Assembly: GCA_900547955.1 (NCBI GenBank)
Contig: URIR01000054.1
Location: 1 to 6,993, forward strand
Length of the DNA: 6,993 nt
Direction of reading: 5' to 3'
Origin: an uncultured Eubacteriales bacterium
GTDB lineage: Bacteria > Bacillota > Clostridia > Christensenellales > QALW01
A model generated the notes under the pieces. That model was not told where the DNA came from. It was given only the letters and a program-made list of their open reading frames with translations, and searched no databases. Position numbers and translations under genes: made by a program. This document shows positions 1 through 5,651 of the stretch, in pieces (the first letter of the stretch is position 1; each line of letters begins with the position of its first letter).

Positions 1-60
1 GGCCCGGCCGAAAGCCTTCGGCTTTCGGCCGGGCGCTGCGCCGCCCCCCCCCCAAAAAAA
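1..60. repeat. Truncated copy of a GC-rich multi-hairpin palindromic element
   Basis: Bases 2-16 and 20-34 form a perfect 15-bp inverted repeat around a 3-nt TTC loop. It is followed by GCGCTGCGCCGC, a run of ten C (44-53) and seven A (54-60). The order hairpin, GCGCCGC, long C run, A run, then TCTT matches the right half of the larger element at 3993-4160. The left half would lie outside the window. The element sits about 40 bp past the stop codon of the minus-strand rhamnosidase. There the seven A read as a T run, so it might help end that transcript. It is related to the other copy by architecture and short shared blocks, not by full-length identity. Confidence 0.6.
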
Positions 61-103
61 TCTTGCTCTATAAGCAGGGGCCGCTTTTTTCAAGCAGCGC
101 TCA

Positions 104-2824
104 TTATTTCTCCGCGGTAAAAATATATTCGCCCGAAACCAGACAAAGACGCATATCTCCGCTGACCGCCTCAGCCTTCAGAATACCCCGCGCCTTCTCC
201 AGCGCCGTATTTCCTTCCCTGAGCGTCATCCTCGCGCCGCCGGGCAGAATAACCTCCGCCTCGCACGAAGCGGGCACCTTTATTTTAAGAGTATAGCCCT
301 TGTCTGATTTCTCCCAGCCTGATAAAACCACGCCGTAGGGAGTATTAATCTCTCCCTCCGCCCTGTTAAGCCCTTCGGGCATATACGGCCTTATCCTAAT
401 CCGCTTAAAGCCCGGCTCTACCGCGCTTATCCCCGCTAAATACTTATAAAACCACGCCGTTACGCTGCCATACATGGGATGAGAATGCGAATTCATGGCA
501 AAGCCCGTGGCATATTCCCACCTCTCCCATATGGTAGTTGCTCCCATTTTTCGCATATAGCCCCAGCTTGGATAGGTGGTCTGCTCCATAAGCCGCATGG
601 CTATATCGCTGTAGCCGTATTCAGACAGCACCTCGGGCAGATATTTTGTTGCGATATTGCCCGTGGTTAAATGATAGTCCTCCTTTATTATGTCGGCCGC
701 TATGTTGTCCGCCACCCGCTGCGCGTATTTTTCAGGCACTATCCCCAGCTTGAGCGCAAATACGTTGCAGCCCTGGGAGCCGGTGGCATAATTGGCAGTC
801 TCCTCATTAAAGAAGCGCTCGTTCATGCTCCGCGCCACCGTTTGTGCTCGGTCAAGATAACTCCGCTCGTCCTCCTCCTTGCCCAGAATGCGCGCAAAAT
901 ACGCCATAAGCCGGCAGTTCATGTAATTAAAGCCGCTGGAGAAGAAATAGCCGGGCGTTATATAGGATACGGGCGAGCCCTTACAGAAGGCCTTGGTATC
1001 CGGCCCCGCCCAGTCTCCGTACAGGCTGTACACCGCTATTCCGTCGTTGGAATTGCGCAGAAGATAATCCGTCCAGCCCTTCATGCCGCTGTAATTCTCC
1101 TCTATAGCCCGCATGTCGCCGTAATGCTGATATATTAAGTAAGGCACCAGCAAATAAGAGGAAACCACCGCGTCTGCCGGCATATTTCCCCGACGCATGG
1201 GCGCCGTATCGCCAATCGCGCCCGAAACCGGCTCCTGCGTATCAGTTATGTCCCGCGCCCACTTCTTATATAAAAGCTGCAGGTCCAAATTGTATACCGC
1301 GCCCTCGCTGCGGGCGGTCATATCGTTAAGCCAGCCCTGACGCTCGGCGCGCTGCGGGCAGTCGGTGGGTATGCCGTGCAAATTGCCCTTCTCCGTCCAC
1401 ATGATGGCCTTCTGCATCCAGTTGAGCATATCCGAATCCGAATTAAACCGGCCTATATCCGCTACGTCCGAACGCACCTCATAGCCCGTAAGGTCGTCAA
1501 GCGAAGGCTCATAGGGCATATTGCGCACTACCGCAAACCGGAAGCCGTGATAGGTAAAGCGGGGCATAAGCTCTTCAAATTCGCCGCTCCCCCTTAAAAA
1601 ATATATGTCGGTCTGCATGGGAAAGGGATAATTAGGCTCGGCTATGCGCAGATAAAGCATATTGGGGGTGCCGTCCTCATTAAGCAGCTCGGTATGCTCA
1701 ATGGTTATCTTATGCCCCTCCTCTCCCTTGACCTTTAGTTTGCATACTCCGGTAAAATTCTGTCCGAAATCAAATATATAATCGCCGCTCTCTCCCAGCC
1801 GCTTGACTGAGACAGGCCTTACCTCGTTTAAAACCCGTATGGGCTCTAAGGGCTGCGCCATGATTTTTCCGCCGGGAGCAGGCAGCTCCATTGCCTGATA
1901 GCGGGCCTTATAATATTCCCTGAAGCGCTCGTTCATATCCTCCAGCTTTTCAGGCTGATTAAAGGAGCTGAAGCCCAGCGGCATAAGCGGATACTTCTCC
2001 TCAAATTGGTGGGAGGGCAGGTTCCATTCGGGCATTTCATAAATGGGATTTACATATTCGCCCGCATAAAGCGTCGCCAGGGTTATTTCGCTCAGGCAGG
2101 CCTGCCAGGGGCCGAATTCAGAGCAGACCGACTGCTCCGAGCCGTCCGCGTAATTTATGTAAGCCTGGAATAAGAAGCGGCCGTGCCCCGCCCAGCCTCC
2201 GCTGAGACGCACGCCGAAGGCGTTGTCCCTGCCCGGAAGGAGATATTCGGTCACATCGTAGGTATTATAATACACATGCTTATTATAGTCCGAATTAGCC
2301 GGCTCCAAAACATTCTGCGTTATCCTTTTGCCGTTAAGCCAAAGCTCGGCAAAGCCGGCGGCAGCCAGATATACGCGGGCCTTGACTATATCCCTTTTTA
2401 AACGCTCCCGCCGCCTGAACTGCACCACGCCGTTAGAGGCTATCGCCAGACCAATATATCTGCCCTGCCAGAGGCTTTCTTCATAAAACGCCGTTTCAAA
2501 CCGTGAAACCTCGCTCTTTATAATATCGTCCGCCTGATTGATAATCTGAACGCTCCAGAAATATTCCTTGCGGCTCTTAAGAGCTGCGCCCGCGCAGTCA
2601 TGATAAAACGCGCTGCTTTCTATAAAGCCGGTATCCAGAATATCCGCATTTTCAGTCAGGGCGTTCTGCAGACTGGAGCTTAATAAAATTCTATAGGCCT
2701 TCTGTTCCGCGCCTCTGCCTGAAAGCGCCGCCTGCCAGGAAAGGCGGGGAACACGCGCGTCAATGCCTATCGGTTCAATAAGATTTTCCGTTCTCAAATT
2801 GAAAATTTTATCAATCATAATCAT
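104..2824 (-). CDS. Alpha-L-rhamnosidase, GH78 family, cytoplasmic
   Basis: This 906-residue enzyme should hydrolyse terminal alpha-L-rhamnose from plant glycosides or pectin-derived oligosaccharides. The N-terminus (NLRTENLIEPIGID, then PRLSWQ) is the usual opening of GH78 proteins. It is followed by beta-sandwich regions (roughly residues 1-450), an alpha/alpha barrel (about 455-790) and a C-terminal beta domain. The signature DCPQRAERQGWLND begins at D488. By family alignment its E494 is the expected general acid, and E767 in TIWERWE the expected general base. The position after DCPQR is Ala, where D or N is common. There is no signal peptide or membrane segment, so the substrate must be imported. 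The start at 2824 is supported by GGAAAGG just upstream on the minus strand; a second ATG two codons in is the alternative. The gene is divergent from the AraC-family regulator, which probably controls it. The family assignment is strong; the exact substrate is inferred. Confidence 0.93.
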   Translation of the reverse strand: MIMIDKIFNLRTENLIEPIGIDARVPRLSWQAALSGRGAEQKAYRILLSSSLQNALTENADILDTGFIESSAFYHDCAGAALKSRKEYFWSVQIINQADDIIKSEVSRFETAFYEESLWQGRYIGLAIASNGVVQFRRRERLKRDIVKARVYLAAAGFAELWLNGKRITQNVLEPANSDYNKHVYYNTYDVTEYLLPGRDNAFGVRLSGGWAGHGRFLFQAYINYADGSEQSVCSEFGPWQACLSEITLATLYAGEYVNPIYEMPEWNLPSHQFEEKYPLMPLGFSSFNQPEKLEDMNERFREYYKARYQAMELPAPGGKIMAQPLEPIRVLNEVRPVSVKRLGESGDYIFDFGQNFTGVCKLKVKGEEGHKITIEHTELLNEDGTPNMLYLRIAEPNYPFPMQTDIYFLRGSGEFEELMPRFTYHGFRFAVVRNMPYEPSLDDLTGYEVRSDVADIGRFNSDSDMLNWMQKAIMWTEKGNLHGIPTDCPQRAERQGWLNDMTARSEGAVYNLDLQLLYKKWARDITDTQEPVSGAIGDTAPMRRGNMPADAVVSSYLLVPYLIYQHYGDMRAIEENYSGMKGWTDYLLRNSNDGIAVYSLYGDWAGPDTKAFCKGSPVSYITPGYFFSSGFNYMNCRLMAYFARILGKEEDERSYLDRAQTVARSMNERFFNEETANYATGSQGCNVFALKLGIVPEKYAQRVADNIAADIIKEDYHLTTGNIATKYLPEVLSEYGYSDIAMRLMEQTTYPSWGYMRKMGATTIWERWEYATGFAMNSHSHPMYGSVTAWFYKYLAGISAVEPGFKRIRIRPYMPEGLNRAEGEINTPYGVVLSGWEKSDKGYTLKIKVPASCEAEVILPGGARMTLREGNTALEKARGILKAEAVSGDMRLCLVSGEYIFTAEK

Positions 2825-2879
2825 TTTTCCTTTCCATAAGCAAGCTTTTAAGTAAAGCCATACAAAAAAGCATAAGTAT

Positions 2880-2910
2880 ATAAGAGCGTTTTTATAAAAA
2901 ACGCCCTTAT
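2880..2910 (-). other. Hairpin in the putative rhamnosidase mRNA leader
   Basis: Bases 2880-2893 pair with 2897-2910 around a 3-nt loop. The only non-Watson-Crick position (2885/2905) is an A-C mismatch in a plus-strand RNA but a G-U wobble in a minus-strand RNA. The 14-bp stem is therefore fully paired only in the rhamnosidase transcript, about 55 nt ahead of its start codon. No T run follows the stem directly on the minus strand; a T6 lies about 10 nt later. It is thus not a standard terminator and may affect mRNA stability or translation. On the plus strand it is followed by TTTT, so a block on antisense transcription is another possibility. Confidence 0.5.
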
Positions 2911-2925
2911 TTTTAAAAATTATTG

Positions 2926-2954
2926 TTGATATTATATCTCAAAATGAGTATAAT
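2926..2954 (+). promoter_or_regulatory. Sigma-A promoter for the AraC-family regulator
   Basis: TTGATA (2926-2931, 5/6 to TTGACA) is separated by exactly 17 bp from TATAAT (2949-2954, 6/6). Transcription would start near 2961, giving a leader of about 115 nt before the regulator's ATG at 3078. It overlaps the opposing promoter and the inverted repeat at 2929-2956, as expected if the two genes are controlled together. Confidence 0.7.
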
Positions 2955-2956
2955 AT
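2929..2956. promoter_or_regulatory. Imperfect palindrome over both divergent promoters, candidate operator
   Basis: The left arm ATATTATA-T-CTCA (2929-2941) and right arm TGAGTATAATAT (2945-2956) are inverted copies: 12 paired bases, one bulged T at 2937 and an AAA centre. The site covers the regulator's -10 box and part of its -35, and the rhamnosidase -10 box. A protein bound here could control both genes. Part of the symmetry comes from two opposed TATAAT boxes and may be incidental, but the CTCA/TGAG core is not explained by them. Confidence 0.4.
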
Positions 2957-2959
2957 AAA
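2931..2959 (-). promoter_or_regulatory. Putative promoter of the rhamnosidase gene
   Basis: On the minus strand, TTTATA (complement of 2954-2959, 4/6 to TTGACA) is followed after 17 bp by a perfect TATAAT (complement of 2931-2936). The weak -35 box suggests a promoter that needs an activator, which would fit control by the adjacent AraC-family protein. Initiation near 2924 would give a leader of about 100 nt containing the 2880-2910 hairpin. Confidence 0.5.
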
Positions 2960-3077
2960 TGTATTATCCTAACATAAACAAGCACAAAATTAATATACAA
3001 TGCTGAGTTATCTTAATATTGTACGCAGGCCTTGAGCGCACCGTCATTAATGGAGAGCGCGGAGGGAGGTTTTATTC

Positions 3078-3914
3078 ATGAAAGATAATATTGTTTTCAG
3101 CCAGCAGCTAGAAAATATCCAATTAGAGTATCTTACGGGAGACTTTGCCCGGTGCTGGCGAAGCTGGGGCAGCACCAACATCACCCCCAGCTATAACAAA
3201 TTCTATTACATAATGGGCGGAGAATGCTACATAAAAATTGACGACAGCGAATATACGGCCAAAAAGGGCCAGCTTTTCCTGCTGCCCTGCAACAGCACTC
3301 AGACCTATCATCATATTTCGGACAACTGCATCTCCAAATACTGGCTGCATTTTACCACCATGTGCAACAACAAGGACCTGCTTGAGCAGATAACCCTGCC
3401 CCATTATATAGAGGTAAAGGACCCCGACTATGTAGCCGACTTGTTTAAATCCATAATTACCAACAATCACCTTTCTCTACATGAGATTCTGCGGCGCAAG
3501 GCGTATATATTGCAGCTTCTGGCCTATTATACCGAAAATTCCAGTATAACCCGCAAGAATATCTTTAAGGATACCAAGCTGAGCAGCATACTTACCTACA
3601 TAGAGGAGAATTTAAGCAAGGATATAACGGTGAGCGAGCTTTGCAGCATATTTCACCTGCATCCTAACTACTTTATACGTTATTTTAAGGAAAAGACGGG
3701 ATATCCGCCTATTGAATTTATTAACAACCTACGCATAAACCGGGCCAAAAAGATGCTCCAAACCCAGAACGACCCTGTGCAGGTCATAGCCTACAGCGTG
3801 GGCTTTGAATCCTCCAACTATTTTTCCAGGCTGTTCAAGCGCAAGACGGGCTTTTCACCCAGTGAATACCGTTACATAGCCAAGGCCCGGCCGGACAGCT
3901 ATGATTTTGAATGA
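3078..3914 (+). CDS. AraC-family transcriptional regulator with cupin-type sensor domain
   Basis: This 278-residue protein has an N-terminal sugar-sensing half and a C-terminal DNA-binding half. Residues about 15-90 look like the cupin fold of AraC regulators (YYIMGGECYIKID, then KKGQLFLLP at 62-70). Residues 168-268 hold two helix-turn-helix motifs: the first at about 182-208 (DITVSELCSIFHLHPNYF), the second at about 233-265, ending in the family signature NYFSRLFKRKTGFSPSEYR. The length is normal for the family. GGAGGGAGG (3061-3069) lies 8 nt before the ATG and fixes the start. The gene is divergent from the rhamnosidase and single, closed by the terminator at 3938-3993. The coding strand is C-rich relative to G, unlike dnaN downstream. 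It is probably a sugar-responsive activator of the rhamnosidase; the inducer cannot be read from sequence. Confidence 0.93.
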   Translation: MKDNIVFSQQLENIQLEYLTGDFARCWRSWGSTNITPSYNKFYYIMGGECYIKIDDSEYTAKKGQLFLLPCNSTQTYHHISDNCISKYWLHFTTMCNNKDLLEQITLPHYIEVKDPDYVADLFKSIITNNHLSLHEILRRKAYILQLLAYYTENSSITRKNIFKDTKLSSILTYIEENLSKDITVSELCSIFHLHPNYFIRYFKEKTGYPPIEFINNLRINRAKKMLQTQNDPVQVIAYSVGFESSNYFSRLFKRKTGFSPSEYRYIAKARPDSYDFE

Positions 3915-3937
3915 TATCAAGGCTTTTCAGCCCTGCG

Positions 3938-3993
3938 CTCAATGAAAAAAATATGCGCCGCGCGCTTGCGCGGCGCATATTTTTTTCATTGAG
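3938..3993. terminator. Perfect long-arm bidirectional rho-independent terminator
   Basis: Bases 3938-3963 and 3968-3993 are perfect inverted copies of 26 bp around the 4-nt loop GCTT. The GC core (GCGCCGCGC) is flanked by A7 on the left and T7 on the right, so it can act on either strand. Beyond these tracts the pairing continues through CTCAATG/CATTGAG, which a simple terminator does not need. It lies 24 bp past the regulator's stop codon, and its last base is the first base of the multi-hairpin element. Confidence 0.85.
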
Positions 3994-4160
3994 CCGGTGG
4001 CCGCGGAAAAATTTGGGGGCGGGGGGGCGGCGCGCCGGCCGGGCTTTTAGCCCGGCCGGGCCCCGGCGGCCCTGCGGGCCGCCGGGGCTGCCGCGGGCCT
4101 TCGGCCCGCGGCGCGCGCCGCCCCCCCCGCCCCCAAATTTTTCTTCGCGGCCATCCCGGC
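3993..4160. repeat. 168-bp GC-rich palindrome: long stem with three internal hairpins
   Basis: The outer arms pair GCCGG (3993-3997) with CCGGC (4156-4160), then TGGCCGCG (3998-4005) with CGCGGCCA (4146-4153). The pairing continues through GAAAAATTT, G5-C-G7 and CGGCGCGC on the left with the complementary C8-G-C5, AAATTTTTC on the right. Small bulges interrupt it: TC at 4154-4155, two bases at 4144-4145, and one base in the C run. Three perfect hairpins fill the top: 4035-4045/4049-4059 (11 bp, TTT loop), 4061-4072/4076-4087 (12 bp, TGC loop) and 4090-4099/4103-4112 (10 bp, TTC loop). The predicted fold is a cloverleaf-like cruciform. The flanking DNA is AT-rich and no reading frame is convincing. 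A related partial copy lies at 1-60. Confidence 0.85.
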
Positions 4161-4207
4161 GCCAGCATGCAAAGAATCAACCGCATATTAAAAAATTAAA
4201 AGGATTT

Positions 4208-4236
4208 TTAACAATAAAAGAGAATTTATTTATAGT
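4208..4236 (+). promoter_or_regulatory. Sigma-A promoter of the isomerase gene
   Basis: TTAACA (4208-4213, 5/6) and TATAGT (4231-4236, 5/6) are separated by exactly 17 bp in an AT-rich stretch just after the palindromic element. Transcription would begin near 4243, leaving a leader of about 100 nt. Together with the terminators on both sides this makes the isomerase a single-gene transcript. Apart from this promoter and the palindrome, I see nothing else supported between 3994 and 4343. Confidence 0.65.
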
Positions 4237-4343
4237 TAAAATTCTTACTGATTGTGCTTTCAGCAGCTTTAAGCGAACGACGCTCTTTTTAAGCTCCGCC
4301 GCGGCTCGGCACAAAAATCCTATATTGGAAGGAAGGCTAAAAC

Positions 4344-5069
4344 ATGAAACTTGGAATCCAGCTTTATACTGTAAGAGATTTTCTTTTTAAAGACCTTGAG
4401 GGCACTATAAGCGACCTGGCTAAAATGGGCTATGAAACGGTAGAGCATTTCGGCGGTTTTACCTGCGACGCCAGCCGTCTGGCTGAGGCCCTCGATAAAA
4501 ACAACATGAGCTGCATCAGCTGGCACGCCCCCCTGCATTATCTGGAAAACGACCTGTTCTTCGGCACTATGGCATATTTTAAGCAGGTTGGCCTGAAATA
4601 CTGCGTTTTTACCGTCGGACCCGACGTCATGCTGGACGACCAGAAGCGCGCCGACTTTATACAGCGCGCCAACGCCGTGCAGAAAGCGCTTGAGCCCTAC
4701 GGAATAAAGACGGGCTATCATAACCACTGGTGGGAATTTGATAACGACGCCAAAGCCTTTAGAGAGGTAAACGAAAAAACCAGCCTGCTTATGGAATTTG
4801 ACGTGGGCAACGCTCTTAAAAACCATTGGACGCTGGATAAAGGCGCACAGCTTTTCCCCGGCAGGCAGGAGATAATACATATAAAGCCCTATTCCTTTGA
4901 AAAAGAATTTAACTGCAATATGGACGACGACAGCTCAGACTGGGCGGCTGTGAAAAAGGTAATAAAGGAGCAGAACACCCAGCACCTTATTTTTGAGCAT
5001 GAGGACGCGGCAACAGCCATGCAGAGAGCGGAAATTAATATAGGCCTTATGAAAAAGCTGCTGCTTTAA
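4344..5069 (+). CDS. Sugar (phosphate) isomerase/epimerase, xylose isomerase-like TIM barrel
   Basis: This 241-residue protein belongs to the AP-endonuclease-2/xylose isomerase-like TIM-barrel superfamily, whose members isomerise or epimerise sugars at a metal centre. It opens with KLGIQLYTVRD. The family hallmarks follow in order: H61 in SWHAPL, GYHNHWWEF (124-132), LMEFDVGNA (149-157), IHIKPY (178-183) and LIFEHED (215-221). E151, H179 and E218 are among the likely metal or substrate ligands. Where HLKD is common in the third motif, this protein has HIKP, so the usual Asp is missing. It is slightly short for the family (often 250-290 residues). It has no signal peptide and acts in the cytoplasm. 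GGAAGGAAGG (4327-4336) lies 7 nt before the ATG. It has its own promoter and terminator. A role in sugar catabolism is likely; a direct link to rhamnose released by the GH78 enzyme is not shown. Confidence 0.85.
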   Translation: MKLGIQLYTVRDFLFKDLEGTISDLAKMGYETVEHFGGFTCDASRLAEALDKNNMSCISWHAPLHYLENDLFFGTMAYFKQVGLKYCVFTVGPDVMLDDQKRADFIQRANAVQKALEPYGIKTGYHNHWWEFDNDAKAFREVNEKTSLLMEFDVGNALKNHWTLDKGAQLFPGRQEIIHIKPYSFEKEFNCNMDDDSSDWAAVKKVIKEQNTQHLIFEHEDAATAMQRAEINIGLMKKLLL

Positions 5070-5081
5070 TTCTATAAACGC

Positions 5082-5113
5082 AAAGCGCGGAGGAAAAAGC
5101 TCCGCGCTTTTTT
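5082..5113 (+). terminator. Rho-independent terminator of the isomerase gene
   Basis: AAAGCGCGGAG (5082-5092) pairs perfectly with CTCCGCGCTTT (5100-5110) around a 7-nt purine loop, followed by further T to give a T6 tract. It begins 12 bp after the isomerase stop codon. It separates that gene from the region upstream of dnaN. Confidence 0.85.
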
Positions 5114-5136
5114 ATATTTCAATTTTTCTAATTTCA

Positions 5137-5165
5137 TTGCTTTTCAGGCTAAAAAATGCTATAAT
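5137..5165 (+). promoter_or_regulatory. Extended -10 promoter at the start of the long pre-dnaN region
   Basis: A perfect TATAAT (5160-5165) is preceded by TGC, the extended -10 motif. A weak -35, TTGCTT (5137-5142), lies 17 bp upstream. It points at a 480-bp stretch without a credible gene. It may drive a small RNA, or be a distant dnaN promoter with a very long leader. Confidence 0.55.
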
Positions 5166-5425
5166 AATATAAAATAAAGGGTTCTTTTACCCAGCCTTGA
5201 TTAATTTGCGGCGGTTTTTAAAGAGGCTGAAATTTGCCTTTATTTTGCCTGGCTTTAAGTTTTAACAGCGGCTGCGTCTTTACGCCGCGGCGGCTGGGCA
5301 GTCTAAAACAGGCGAGCTTCGGCAGTCCCCGCCATTGGTGCCGTAATATTGACCCGTCTAAATTAAACCGGCGCAAGCCGCCCCATAAAAAAGCGGCGCG
5401 GGCGTAGTAATAACCGAAGGAGACC
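5166..5425. other. Structured non-coding stretch of unknown function
   Basis: No convincing coding sequence is visible on either strand. Just after the upstream promoter, GGGT (5179-5182) pairs with ACCC (5189-5192), and CAGCCT (5192-5197) pairs with AGGCTG (5224-5229). Further on, GCCGC (5377-5381) pairs with GCGGC (5393-5397), extended by CGC/GCG after a two-base bulge. I compared it by eye with RNase P RNA, tmRNA, SRP RNA and 6S RNA and could not match any. It is either left-flank origin DNA, an unrecognised small RNA, or decayed coding sequence. Confidence 0.35.
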
Positions 5426-5577
5426 ATTGGATAAAGGCCAGCGCGCCCGGCGAGTTTAATGAGCGCAAAAAATTTATCCACTCTTCCTAAACAGCTTTTT
5501 CTACAAAAAATGAGGGAGCTGTGGACGGTGGTTTTCCCTTTTAAAGAGGGGTTTAGGGCTTGTCCACATTGCCCACA
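5426..5577. other. DnaA-box-like cluster, part of a putative chromosomal origin (oriC)
   Basis: Compared with the DnaA box TTATCCACA, the plus strand carries TTATCCACT (5474-5482, 8/9), TTGTCCACA (5560-5568, 8/9) and, touching it in tandem, TTGCCCACA (5569-5577, 7/9). The minus strand carries TTATCCAAT (complement of 5426-5434, 7/9) and CCGTCCACA (complement of 5520-5528, 6/9). None is a perfect 9/9 box, but the density, the tandem pair next to an AT-rich tract, the dnaN neighbour and the GC-skew sign change all point to a replication origin. A role limited to DnaA regulation of dnaN is the main alternative. Confidence 0.65.
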
Positions 5578-5626
5578 GACCATAATAATAATAATATATA
5601 TATTATATATACTACTAATTTATAAC
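5578..5626. other. Putative DNA unwinding element with DnaA-trio-like TAA repeats
   Basis: Five bases (GACCA) after the tandem DnaA boxes come four TAA triplets (5583-5594), then alternating TA (5595-5610) and ACTACTAATTTATAA. Box, short GC spacer, then triplets of the T/A-A-A/G type is the order of the basal unwinding module described for Bacillus subtilis, where DnaA loads from the box onto one strand along the trios. The tract ends about 25 bp before the dnaN ATG, so the dnaN promoter probably overlaps it; no single -35/-10 pair stands out. Confidence 0.6.
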
Positions 5627-5651
5627 CGCGAAGAAGAAAGGAATTTGAAAA

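Noticed and set aside
62..78. Small hairpin after the rhamnosidase stop codon as its terminator
   Set aside because: On the minus strand only about 4 bp pair cleanly before the T run. The GC-rich element beyond it is a better candidate, and neither is decisive.
3123..3470. Minus-strand open frame inside the AraC-family gene
   Set aside because: It is a shadow of the real gene, which has clear sensor and helix-turn-helix domains on the plus strand.
4265..4295. Possible attenuator hairpin in the isomerase leader (AGCG/CGCT then a T run)
   Set aside because: The stem is only about 4-5 bp with mismatches and there is no alternative pairing or leader peptide, so it is too weak to support.
3911..4390. 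Plus-strand open frame across the palindromic element
   Set aside because: It is mostly Arg/Pro/Gly from the GC-rich repeat, overlaps the terminator and the isomerase start, and has no ribosome binding site.
5218..5583. Minus-strand open frame of 121 codons upstream of dnaN
   Set aside because: It has no recognisable motif and low-complexity, unprotein-like composition, and it overlaps the DnaA-box cluster. It lies in the structured gene-free stretch and is better explained as chance.
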